Counted from the first letter of the stretch, positions 1 through 5,477 are shown. The stretch is 5,508 bases of DNA from Prevotellaceae bacterium (GCA_031290755.1 JAITMY010000034.1:1-5508), one strand, 5' to 3'. Notes: generated from the letters alone by a model not told the origin. Numbers and translations: made by a program.

Positions 1-236
1 GTGTGAGCTTCCAAAAAATGGAGAAAAGCAGCTATTTGATGGGGGGAAACCAACTTTTTAATCTTGGGCTTTTCTACTACCCGCAAAAGCTCAAGCATTT
101 GAGCTTTACAAGTGATAACAATAACTCGTTCGTCCAATATACATTGTAGTAGGCGATGCATTCTTTTTCCAATCAAAAAAGAAATCCATACGTTGGTGTC
201 GATGACAATTTTATATATACTGCTCTCCCTGCTCAT
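1..236 (-). CDS. PIN-domain toxin of a toxin-antitoxin pair (partial, C-terminus outside window)
   Basis: This minus-strand frame stays open from an ATG at 236 to the window edge, giving 78 codons. It begins MSRESSIYKIVIDTNVWISF. The IVIDTN segment is the classic first strand of a PIN nuclease, with Asp13 as the first metal-binding acid and Asn15 beside it. Glu49 in MLELLRVVEKPK fits the second acidic position, and that stretch resembles the ELxxVLxRPK pattern of the 'PIN family toxin component' group (COG1569/TIGR00305 type). Family knowledge says such proteins are Mg2+-dependent RNases that cleave cellular RNA when free of their antitoxin. The start lies inside the upstream antitoxin gene, a 26-base overlap in the +1 frame, which suggests translational coupling. 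The remaining acidic residues would be in the missing part, so intactness cannot be judged. The codons are AT-rich, unlike the core genes to the right. Confidence 0.85.
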   Translation of the reverse strand, partial: MSRESSIYKIVIDTNVWISFLIGKRMHRLLQCILDERVIVITCKAQMLELLRVVEKPKIKKLVSPHQIAAFLHFLEAH

Positions 237-441
237 ACATTTCTTGCCGTACTTCGTCCACTACTGCTGTAATTTCTTTCATTGACATTCCAGTTGATTT
301 TCTGGCATTAAACGTGTTTTTCATATCCTCAAACAGCGACTGCTTGAGAAACCTGTATGCTGCCAATTTATCAGCGCTGTCCAATGTTTGCAGCATCCTA
401 ACAAGCTTATTTTTCTCTGGTTTTAGCTGTATTGCTTCCAT
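211..441 (-). CDS. Antitoxin-like small protein upstream of the PIN toxin
   Basis: This predicted 76-residue protein starts MEAIQLKPEKNKLVRMLQ and ends QEMYEQGEQYI. It is charged and mostly helical in character, with no membrane segment. The C-terminal part (MSMKEITAVVDEVRQEMYEQ) resembles the tail of small proteins often found just upstream of PIN toxins in Bacteroidota; this tail probably wraps the toxin active site. I see no clear DNA-binding fold such as ribbon-helix-helix or AbrB, so autoregulation is uncertain. The frame is open upstream to 549, but that extension would read through a terminator hairpin and a promoter and has a low-complexity phenylalanine-rich stretch, so I choose the ATG at 441. 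A promoter-like element at 474-504 would give a leader of about 26 bases, which supports this start. The assignment rests mainly on position and size. Confidence 0.72.
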   Translation of the reverse strand: MEAIQLKPEKNKLVRMLQTLDSADKLAAYRFLKQSLFEDMKNTFNARKSTGMSMKEITAVVDEVRQEMYEQGEQYI

Positions 442-473
442 ATCACTTGCGTTTTTAGTTGTAAATTCCTCCA

Positions 474-504
474 CGAAGATACTAAACTTTCTCTTCCCAC
501 CAAA
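474..504 (-). promoter_or_regulatory. Bacteroidota-type promoter for the toxin-antitoxin operon
   Basis: Reading the minus strand, TTTG (504-501) is followed by exactly 19 bases and then TATCTTCG (481-474). This differs by one base from the Bacteroidota consensus TTTG-N19-TAnnTTTG. It lies just after the terminator at 511-541 and just before the antitoxin ATG at 441. That is the expected place for an independent promoter of the module. Confidence 0.55.
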
Positions 505-510
505 AAACAC

Positions 511-541
511 AAAAAAAGCGGCACTCGAGCAGGAGTACCGC
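511..541 (-). terminator. Intrinsic terminator after the methyltransferase remnant
   Basis: On the minus strand, GCGGTACTC (541-533) and GAGTGCCGC (526-518) form a 9-bp stem with one T-G wobble and a 6-base loop CTGCTC. The stem is followed directly by seven T residues (517-511). This is a textbook rho-independent terminator for minus-strand transcription arriving from the methyltransferase remnant that ends at 565. Read on the plus strand the stem has a C-A mismatch and no T run after it, so it is directional. Confidence 0.8.
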
Positions 542-564
542 ATCGTCAAATGTCAAAAGTATTT

Positions 565-912
565 TCACGGTTTAACTTTATATTCTATGCTGTAATCATA
601 GTGAACCCGTAAAATCTTTCTCATGGGCTGCTCCAAATCCACACATCGGAATTCTTTTTCGTCGATGTATTTAAACAGCAGCTTAGGATTATACCATTTA
701 CCGTCTAACCCGAGCACCTCGTTTACGCCATTGTTTTTGAACGCTTTTAGCCATGTTCCCAGCCCGCATCCAAAATCAACAACGCTTTTCAACGTCAGCG
801 GAGGCGTAATGCGCGCTAATACATCCAAAACTATTGGCACCACAATGCTTGGCGCCATCATGTTGTGCGCTTCTTCGCTATGGATATACTTCACTTTGTT
901 ATAAAGTTGCAT
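565..912 (-). pseudogene. Truncated class I SAM-dependent methyltransferase (N-terminal half only)
   Basis: The reading frame encodes 115 residues from an ATG at 912. Residues 44-54 (VVDFGCGLGTW) are the glycine-rich SAM-binding motif I. GLDG with Asp70 is the acidic end of strand 2 that binds the SAM ribose. FRCVDLEQP (residues 88-96) matches the next strand of the same family. After residue 98 the protein should continue into the motif that in relatives reads roughly FDLVISLEVAEH, but instead it has an unrelated tail (KILRVHYDYSIEYKVKP) and a stop. Related methyltransferases are about 200 residues or more, so about half the Rossmann fold is missing. No continuation of the family is visible in the other minus-strand frames down to the terminator at 511. 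I read this as a deletion or recombination remnant, possibly from a surface polysaccharide or natural product cluster, and probably inactive. Confidence 0.8.
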
Positions 913-925
913 AGTTAAGTAATTA

Positions 926-956
926 AATTGTTAGAAAAGTTTTTGATATATGCAAA
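926..956 (-). promoter_or_regulatory. Weak candidate promoter for the methyltransferase remnant
   Basis: On the minus strand TTTG (956-953) is followed by 19 bases and TAACAATT (933-926). The -33 box and the spacing fit the Bacteroidota promoter. The -7 box keeps the TA but matches the TTTG half poorly. The region is very AT-rich, so this could be chance. Confidence 0.3.
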
Positions 957-975
957 TTTTTCCGTGAGATTTTTT

Positions 976-983
976 TACCTTTG
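976..983 (+). promoter_or_regulatory. -7 promoter box for pyrE-nth
   Basis: TACCTTTG is an exact match to the Bacteroidota -7 consensus TAnnTTTG. It lies 69 bases before the pyrE ATG, so transcription would start near 988-991. No TTTG is present at the usual 19-21 base distance upstream (only a T/A-rich tract around 952-961), so the -33 half is weak. It marks the switch from the divergent AT-rich accessory genes to the GC-rich core genes. Confidence 0.6.
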
Positions 984-997
984 CGCCTGTTGAGCGC

Positions 998-1025
998 GGG
1001 CGGAAGCCTACCGCCCATAATTTTT
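998..1025 (+). promoter_or_regulatory. Terminator-like hairpin in the pyrE leader (possible attenuator)
   Basis: GGGCGG (998-1003), a 7-base loop and CCGCCC (1011-1016) form a perfect all-GC 6-bp stem. It is followed by ATAATTTTT (1017-1025). It lies between the likely transcription start near 990 and the pyrE start at 1053. Read on the minus strand the stem is not followed by T residues, so the terminator form faces pyrE. The T run is interrupted and short, so it may be a weak terminator or only a leader structure. Confidence 0.4.
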
Positions 1026-1052
1026 AGTAGTACCTCAAACTTTTTCTTCGCT

Positions 1053-1700
1053 ATGGAAACAGCCCAGCAGGTAGCGCAGCGCCTCCTGCAAATCAACGCC
1101 ATCAAGCTTAGCCTTGCCCAGCCGTTCACGTGGGCCTCGGGCTGGCAGTCGCCCATTTACTGCGACAACCGCCGTGCGCTGGCCTACCCCGCCGTGCGGT
1201 CGCAGCTGTGCAGCGCCTTCGCTGCGCTGATTCGCGCCAAGTACTCCGATGCTGAGGTCATTGCGGGCGTGGCCACGGGCGCCATTGCGCACGGGGCGCT
1301 GGTAGCCGACCGGCTGGGGCTGCCCTTTGTGTATGTCCGCGCCAAGGCCAAGGAGCACGGCCTTCAGAACCGGATTGAGGGCGAGCTGGCCCCCGGCAGG
1401 CGGGTGGTGGTGGTGGAGGACTTGATTTCCACCGGCGGCAGCAGCCTGAGCGCGGTGGCGGCGCTGCGCGAAGCCGGCGCGGAGGTGCTGGGCATGGTGG
1501 CCATTTTCAGCTACGGCTTTGCGGCGGCGCAAAAAAGCTTCGAGCAGGCCGGCTGTGCGCTGACCACCCTGTCGGGCTACGCGGCGCTCATTGAGCAGGC
1601 CGTGGCGCTCGGCTACGTGCAGCCCAGCGACGTGGCGCCGCTACAGCGCTGGCGGGCCGCCACAGAGCAGCACTTCAACGAGCAGCTGGCCAAAAGTTGA
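1053..1700 (+). CDS. pyrE: Orotate phosphoribosyltransferase
   Basis: This 215-residue cytosolic enzyme joins orotate to PRPP to form orotidine 5'-monophosphate, the fifth step of pyrimidine synthesis. The length is normal for the family. The PRPP-binding motif VVVVEDLISTGGSS covers residues 118-131, with the paired acids Glu122-Asp123. The flexible catalytic loop is RAKAKEHGLQNRIEG at 96-110, with Lys98, Lys100 and His102. FTWASGWQSPIYCDNR at 25-40 is the orotate-side N-terminal hood, and IAGVATGAIAHG at 70-81 is the usual GVATGGI-type loop. The frame stays open upstream to a TTG at 981, but that codon overlaps the -7 promoter box, so the ATG at 1053 is chosen. There is no clear Shine-Dalgarno sequence, which is common in this phylum. 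nth follows after 32 bases and is probably co-transcribed. Confidence 0.97.
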   Translation: METAQQVAQRLLQINAIKLSLAQPFTWASGWQSPIYCDNRRALAYPAVRSQLCSAFAALIRAKYSDAEVIAGVATGAIAHGALVADRLGLPFVYVRAKAKEHGLQNRIEGELAPGRRVVVVEDLISTGGSSLSAVAALREAGAEVLGMVAIFSYGFAAAQKSFEQAGCALTTLSGYAALIEQAVALGYVQPSDVAPLQRWRAATEQHFNEQLAKS

Positions 1701-1732
1701 AGCGTTAACGTTAATCCCCCTACACAAGCAAA

Positions 1733-2407
1733 ATGCTTACTACCGACCGCTACCGGCACGTCATAGCGTGGTTCGAGGCCAACGTCCCCGTGGCCGAGAG
1801 CGAGTTGCGCTACGGCAGCCCTTATGAGCTGCTGGTGGCCGTGATGCTGTCGGCGCAGTGCACCGACAAGCGCGTGAACATGGTAACGCCCGCGCTGCTC
1901 GCGGCCTTCCCCACGCCGCAGGCAATGGCGCAGGCCGACGAGCGCAGCCTCTACGCGCTCATCAAGTCCATTTCGTACCCGAATAGCAAGGCGAAGCACC
2001 TCAAGGGCATGGCCGAGCTGCTGGTGCGCGACTTCGGCGGCCTTGTCCCCGACGATATAGACGCCCTACAGCGGCTGCCCGGCGTGGGGCGCAAAACGGC
2101 CAACGTGGTGGCCAGCGTGGCCTACGGCAAGCCGGCCATTGCGGTTGACACGCACGTATTTCGCGTGGCCAAGCGGGTAGGGCTGGCGCCTCCAGCGGCC
2201 AAAACGCCGCTGGAGGTGGAGCGGCAGCTCACGAAGCACATTGCGCTGGCGCTGCGCCCCATTGCGCACCACTGGCTCATCCTCCACGGGCGCTACGTGT
2301 GCCTGTCGCGCCGGCCAAAATGCGGTGAGTGCGGGCTAAGCGCGTGGTGCCGATTTTGGGCGCAGGAGGCCGCCCGGCAGGAAAAAAACAAAGTCAATCC
2401 CATTTAG
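1733..2407 (+). CDS. nth: Endonuclease III (DNA glycosylase/AP lyase)
   Basis: This 224-residue base excision repair enzyme removes oxidised pyrimidines from DNA and cleaves the strand at the abasic site. All hallmarks are visible. SAQCTDKRVN at 40-49 lies in the conserved early helix. The helix-hairpin-helix LPGVGRKTANVV at 115-126 carries the catalytic Lys121. Asp139 in VDTHVFRV is the second catalytic residue. The C-terminal [4Fe-4S] cluster ligands Cys190, Cys197, Cys200 and Cys206 keep the exact C-x6-C-x2-C-x5-C spacing. The length is close to the E. coli protein, with a short basic tail. The ATG at 1733 follows pyrE by 32 bases and I see no promoter in that gap, so pyrE and nth probably form a two-gene unit. 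The next gene, rpmH, has its own promoter. Confidence 0.97.
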   Translation: MLTTDRYRHVIAWFEANVPVAESELRYGSPYELLVAVMLSAQCTDKRVNMVTPALLAAFPTPQAMAQADERSLYALIKSISYPNSKAKHLKGMAELLVRDFGGLVPDDIDALQRLPGVGRKTANVVASVAYGKPAIAVDTHVFRVAKRVGLAPPAAKTPLEVERQLTKHIALALRPIAHHWLILHGRYVCLSRRPKCGECGLSAWCRFWAQEAARQEKNKVNPI

Positions 2408-2423
2408 TAAAGGATAATTTAGG

Positions 2424-2452
2424 AAAAAGATTTGCTCTTTTTGGGAAAAAAG
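2424..2452 (+). repeat. Nested inverted repeats between nth and rpmH
   Basis: AAAAAGA (2424-2430), a 5-base spacer TTTGC and TCTTTTT (2436-2442) form a perfect 7-bp inverted repeat. The right arm can instead pair with AAAAAAG (2446-2452) across a GGG spacer. The -33 TTTG of the rpmH promoter is in the first spacer. It could be a protein-binding site, a weak AT-rich terminator for nth, or chance in an A/T-rich stretch. Confidence 0.4.
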
Positions 2453-2461
2453 CTATCTTTG
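2431..2461 (+). promoter_or_regulatory. Strong Bacteroidota promoter for rpmH
   Basis: TTTG (2431-2434), exactly 19 bases, then TATCTTTG (2454-2461) is a full match to the Bacteroidota consensus TTTG-N19-TAnnTTTG. Transcription would start near 2467, leaving a leader of about 70 bases before the rpmH ATG. A strong promoter is expected for a ribosomal protein gene. Confidence 0.85.
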
Positions 2462-2468
2462 CCCCGCG

Positions 2469-2502
2469 TTTGAGGTGCGCACTTTTTATTTCACCTCGCA
2501 AA
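2469..2502 (+). ncRNA. Stem-loop in the rpmH 5' leader
   Basis: TTTG-AGGTG (2469-2477) pairs with CACCT-CG-CAAA (2492-2502), giving 5 plus 4 base pairs with a 2-base CG bulge and a 14-base loop. The left arm also overlaps the palindrome GTGCGCAC (2475-2482), which offers an alternative fold. It lies entirely in the predicted leader, between the start site near 2467 and the ATG at 2539. It may be a translational control element of L34; this is inferred from position only. Confidence 0.4.
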
Positions 2503-2538
2503 CATAACTTAATCGTTAACCAATAAGTACGAATTACG

Positions 2539-2700
2539 ATGAAAAGGACATTTCAACCTTCGGTGCGCAAGCGCAAAAACAAGCATGGCTTCAGAGAGCG
2601 CATGTCAACCCCCAACGGTCGGCGCGTGCTGGCCGCCCGCCGTGCGCGTGGGCGTAAAAAGCTCAGCGTTTCGGACGAGCCGCGCTACAGCAGGTCGTAG
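2539..2700 (+). CDS. rpmH: 50S ribosomal protein L34 (bL34)
   Basis: This 53-residue, very basic protein starts MKRTFQPSVRKRKNKHGFRE, the invariant opening of bL34. It continues with the usual RMSTPNGRRVLAARRARGRK core that binds 23S rRNA. The tail KLSVSDEPRYSRS is a short C-terminal extension beyond the approximately 46 residues of E. coli L34, as is common in Bacteroidota. The ATG at 2539 is fixed by the conserved N-terminus. It has a strong promoter (2431-2461) and a structured leader. It is not followed by rnpA, its classic partner in many bacteria, but by mqnE only 11 bases downstream, so the ribosomal and quinone genes may share a transcript. Confidence 0.97.
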   Translation: MKRTFQPSVRKRKNKHGFRERMSTPNGRRVLAARRARGRKKLSVSDEPRYSRS

Positions 2701-2711
2701 CAGCTTGAGCG

Positions 2712-3785
2712 GTGGAAGCAATTCGACAGAAAATTCTGCACGGTGAGCGCCTCAGCGCCGACGAGTGCCTTACGCTCTACCGCACGGCCCCGCTGCCGGA
2801 GCTGGGCGTAATGGCCTTCGCGGTGCGCGAGCGACTGAACGGCAGGAACGTTTACTTCAACCGCAACGTGCACATTGAGCCTACGAACATCTGCGCCAAC
2901 CACTGCCTTTTTTGCTCGTACCGGCGCGAGGAAGGCGAGGAGGGCAGCTGGGATTTCAGCTTGGACGATATTTTTGCCATCGCCCGCCGGTACGTAGGGT
3001 CGGACATTACCGAGGTGCACATCGTGGGCGGCGTACACCCCCACAAGGCGTTGCCCTTCTACGAAGGCATGGTGGGCGGTGTGCGGGATATTCTGCCCGC
3101 GGTGCACATCAAGGCGTTCACCGCCGAGGAGCTGTGGCGCATGGCGCAGCAGGCCGGCATTGCGGTGGCCGAGGTGCTGACCCGCCTCCGGCAGCGTGGC
3201 CTACAGTCGATACCCGGCGGCGGCGCGGAGATTTTGAGCGAGGCGCTCCGTGCCCGCATCTGCCCCGACAAGCTGAGCGCAGAGCACTGGCTTGAGGTGC
3301 ACAGGGAGGCGCACCGGCAGGGGATTTCGTCGAACGCCACGATGCTCGACGGCCACGTGGAGACTTCCGAGCACCGCGTGGAGCACCTACAGCGGCTGCG
3401 CAGCTTGCAGGACGAAACGGGGGGCTTCAACGCATTCATCCCCCTCAAGTACCGCAAGGCGCACAACCGCCTGTCGGAGGTGGGCGAGGTGTCGGCCACT
3501 GAAGACCTGCGCAACATGGCCATTTGCCGCCTCTTTCTGGATAACATCCCACACCTCAAAGCGTACTGGCCTATGTTCGGCAAGGATATGGCGCAGCTGG
3601 CGCTGTCGTTTGGCGCCGACGACATGGACGGCACCATCGACAGCAGCACCCAAATATACGCCATGGCCGGCGCCGAGGACACATCCCCCCGCATGACGGT
3701 GGACGAGTTGCGCCAAATGGCGCAAGCGTCAAACCTTGTTGCCGTGGAGCGGGATTCGCTCTACCACGCTATTCAACACCTTTAA
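2712..3785 (+). CDS. mqnE: Aminofutalosine synthase (radical SAM)
   Basis: This 357-residue radical SAM enzyme of the futalosine menaquinone pathway adds the adenosyl radical to the enolpyruvyl group of 3-[(1-carboxyvinyl)oxy]benzoate, forming aminofutalosine. Cys61, Cys65 and Cys68 in CANHCLFC give the CxxxCxxC ligands of the [4Fe-4S] cluster, preceded by NRNVHIEPTNI. GGVHP at 106-110, SIPGGGAEIL at 167-176, GGFNAFIPLKYR at 237-248 and HLKAYWPMFG at 281-290 are shared by MqnE and the related MqnC/CofG group; overall similarity and the N-terminus fit MqnE best. The start is GTG at 2712: an in-frame stop at 2706-2708 rules out anything earlier. The protein is slightly shorter at the N-terminus than many homologues. 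Position 213 is Asp (MLDGH) where I would expect Tyr. MqnC is the main alternative identity, but less likely. Confidence 0.93.
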   Translation: MEAIRQKILHGERLSADECLTLYRTAPLPELGVMAFAVRERLNGRNVYFNRNVHIEPTNICANHCLFCSYRREEGEEGSWDFSLDDIFAIARRYVGSDITEVHIVGGVHPHKALPFYEGMVGGVRDILPAVHIKAFTAEELWRMAQQAGIAVAEVLTRLRQRGLQSIPGGGAEILSEALRARICPDKLSAEHWLEVHREAHRQGISSNATMLDGHVETSEHRVEHLQRLRSLQDETGGFNAFIPLKYRKAHNRLSEVGEVSATEDLRNMAICRLFLDNIPHLKAYWPMFGKDMAQLALSFGADDMDGTIDSSTQIYAMAGAEDTSPRMTVDELRQMAQASNLVAVERDSLYHAIQHL

Positions 3786-3809
3786 CCTAAACCCAAAACA
3801 CACAAAGCT

Positions 3810-5477
3810 ATGTTCAACAATCAACCCAAAGGCCTGTACGCATTAGCGCTGGCCAACACTGGCGAGCGATTTGGCTACTACACCATGCTGGCCATTTTCA
3901 CCCTGTTTTTGCAGGCGAAGTTCGGGCTTACCGAAGCGGCAACCGGACAAATTTTTGGCGGCTTTCTGGCTGCGGTTTACTTCCTGCCCCTGCTGGGCGG
4001 CATCATTGCCGACAGGTGGTGGGGCTACGGAAAGACCGTAACGGTGGGCATCGTGGTGATGTTCCTCGGCTACATTTTGCTGGCCATTCCGGGCATGTCT
4101 ATGTCGGCTATGGTGGCCGCCCTGTTCGTGATTGCGCTCGGCACGGGGCTTTTCAAGGGCAACCTGCAAGTCATGGTGGGCAACCTCTACGACGCGCCGC
4201 AGTATAAAAGCCAGCGCGACCCGGGCTTCAGCCTGTTCTACATGGCCATCAACATTGGCGCCATGTTTGCACCCACGGCGGCCACCAAGGTAACGAACTA
4301 TTTTCTGGGCAAAGCTGGCCTGCTGTACAACGCCAAAATTCCGGCGCTGGCGCACCAATTTCTCAACGGCTCCATCTCCCCCGAAGGCACGGCGGAGCTG
4401 ACCAACCTTGCCGCGGCGCAGCCCGCGGGCATTGCCGACCTGACCGCGTTTAGCCACGCCTACATCGACAGGCTGTCCGAGGCCTACAACTACGGCTTTG
4501 GCGTGGCCTGCATCTCCCTCGTGGTGTCAATGGCCATCTACCTTGCCACCCGCAGCCTCTACCGGCACGTTGACTACAACTCGAAGCAGCTGGCCGCCAA
4601 GACCTCTGCCGCGGGCGCTGAGGTGCTCACGAAGAAGCAGACCCGCGAGCGCATTGTGGCGCTGGTGCTGGTGTTTGCCGTGGTGATATTCTTCTGGATG
4701 TCCTTCCACCAAAACGGGCTGACGATGACCTTCTTTGCCCGCGACTACACCGCCAACTTCGTCGAGGGCTGGAGCCGCATAGGGTTCGACGTGCTCAACC
4801 TCACGCTCATTGCCGTAGCCGTGTACGCGCTGTTTAGCCTCTTGCAGTCCAAGGTAGCCCGGAGCAAGGCTGTTTCGGGAGGCGTACTTGCCGCCGCCCT
4901 TGCTGCGCTGGCCGTGAAGTACGGCGCAATGGACGCCACCGTTCAGGTCTATCCGCAAATCTTCCAGCAGTTCAACCCCTTCTTCGTCGTGGCGCTCACC
5001 CCCGTTTCGATGGCTATCTTCGCGGCGCTGGCCAAGAGGGGCAAGGAGCCGTCCACGCCGCGCAAAATAGGGCTGGGCATGTTCGTGGCCGCCGCAGGCT
5101 TTGGCATCCTTGCCATAGGCTCGCTGGGGTTGGCCTCGCCGGCAACGCTGGGCAACACCGGCGGCGTGAGCGACGTGCTGGTGCACCCCAACTGGCTCGT
5201 GAGCACCTACCTCACCCTCACCTTTGCCGAGCTGCTGCTCAGCCCTATGGGTATTTCGTTTGTGTCGAAGGTGGCGCCGCCAAAGTACAAGGGCATGATG
5301 ATGGGCGGCTGGTTTGCCGCCACCGCCGTGGGCAACTACCTCACCTCTATCATAGGCTCTATTTACGGAGGGAAGATGGAGCTGTGGATGGTGTGGGGCG
5401 TGCTCATTGCCTGCTGCCTGCTCTCCGCGCTGTTCATCTTCTCCATAATGAAGAAGCTGGAGAAGGTTACGCGCTAA
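3810..5477 (+). CDS. POT/PTR2 family proton-coupled oligopeptide transporter
   Basis: This 555-residue inner-membrane protein of the major facilitator superfamily probably imports di- and tripeptides with protons. TM1 carries NTGERFGYY (16-24), the ERFxYY motif with Glu19, Arg20, Tyr23 and Tyr24. Lys116 in GTGLFKGN fits the conserved lysine of TM4. FYMAINIGA at 143-151 is the PTR2 signature in TM5, and Glu474 in TFAELLLSPMG fits the conserved glutamate of TM10. The first Glu of the usual ExxER motif is Asn16 here. A loop of about 65 residues (about 163-227) separates TM5 from TM6 and should lie on the periplasmic side if the N-terminus is cytoplasmic. There is hydrophobic sequence beyond the 12 helices expected, so 14 helices are likely. 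The ATG is 24 bases after mqnE with no visible promoter between. Substrate is not determinable from sequence. Confidence 0.94.
   Translation: MFNNQPKGLYALALANTGERFGYYTMLAIFTLFLQAKFGLTEAATGQIFGGFLAAVYFLPLLGGIIADRWWGYGKTVTVGIVVMFLGYILLAIPGMSMSAMVAALFVIALGTGLFKGNLQVMVGNLYDAPQYKSQRDPGFSLFYMAINIGAMFAPTAATKVTNYFLGKAGLLYNAKIPALAHQFLNGSISPEGTAELTNLAAAQPAGIADLTAFSHAYIDRLSEAYNYGFGVACISLVVSMAIYLATRSLYRHVDYNSKQLAAKTSAAGAEVLTKKQTRERIVALVLVFAVVIFFWMSFHQNGLTMTFFARDYTANFVEGWSRIGFDVLNLTLIAVAVYALFSLLQSKVARSKAVSGGVLAAALAALAVKYGAMDATVQVYPQIFQQFNPFFVVALTPVSMAIFAALAKRGKEPSTPRKIGLGMFVAAAGFGILAIGSLGLASPATLGNTGGVSDVLVHPNWLVSTYLTLTFAELLLSPMGISFVSKVAPPKYKGMMMGGWFAATAVGNYLTSIIGSIYGGKMELWMVWGVLIACCLLSALFIFSIMKKLEKVTR

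Noticed and set aside
442..549. N-terminal extension of the antitoxin gene to 549
   Set aside because: It would translate through the intrinsic terminator and promoter and gives a low-complexity FFVFFGGKRK stretch.
314..904. Plus-strand open frames at 314-595 and 623-904
   Set aside because: They are antisense to the antitoxin and methyltransferase genes. Their products show no family features, and the minus-strand frames have clear motifs.
981..1052. N-terminal extension of pyrE from a TTG at 981
   Set aside because: The TTG is part of the TACCTTTG promoter box, and the leader contains a hairpin. Known OPRT proteins begin at the METAQQ-like position encoded from 1053.
1704..1714. Palindrome TTAACGTTAA between pyrE and nth, with a similar CGTTAAC at 2514-2520 before rpmH
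   Set aside because: It is short and AT-rich, with only two partial copies. It is not followed by a T tract and lies away from any promoter, so there is no support for a regulatory site.
3059..3694. Long minus-strand frame opposite mqnE
   Set aside because: The product is rich in Ser, Arg and Cys with no domain and mirrors the GC-rich codons of mqnE. mqnE itself has full radical SAM motifs.
3843..5206. Long minus-strand frames opposite the peptide transporter (up to 219 codons)
   Set aside because: His/Gly/Arg-rich products are typical of antisense shadows of GC-rich membrane protein genes. No promoter or start signal supports them.
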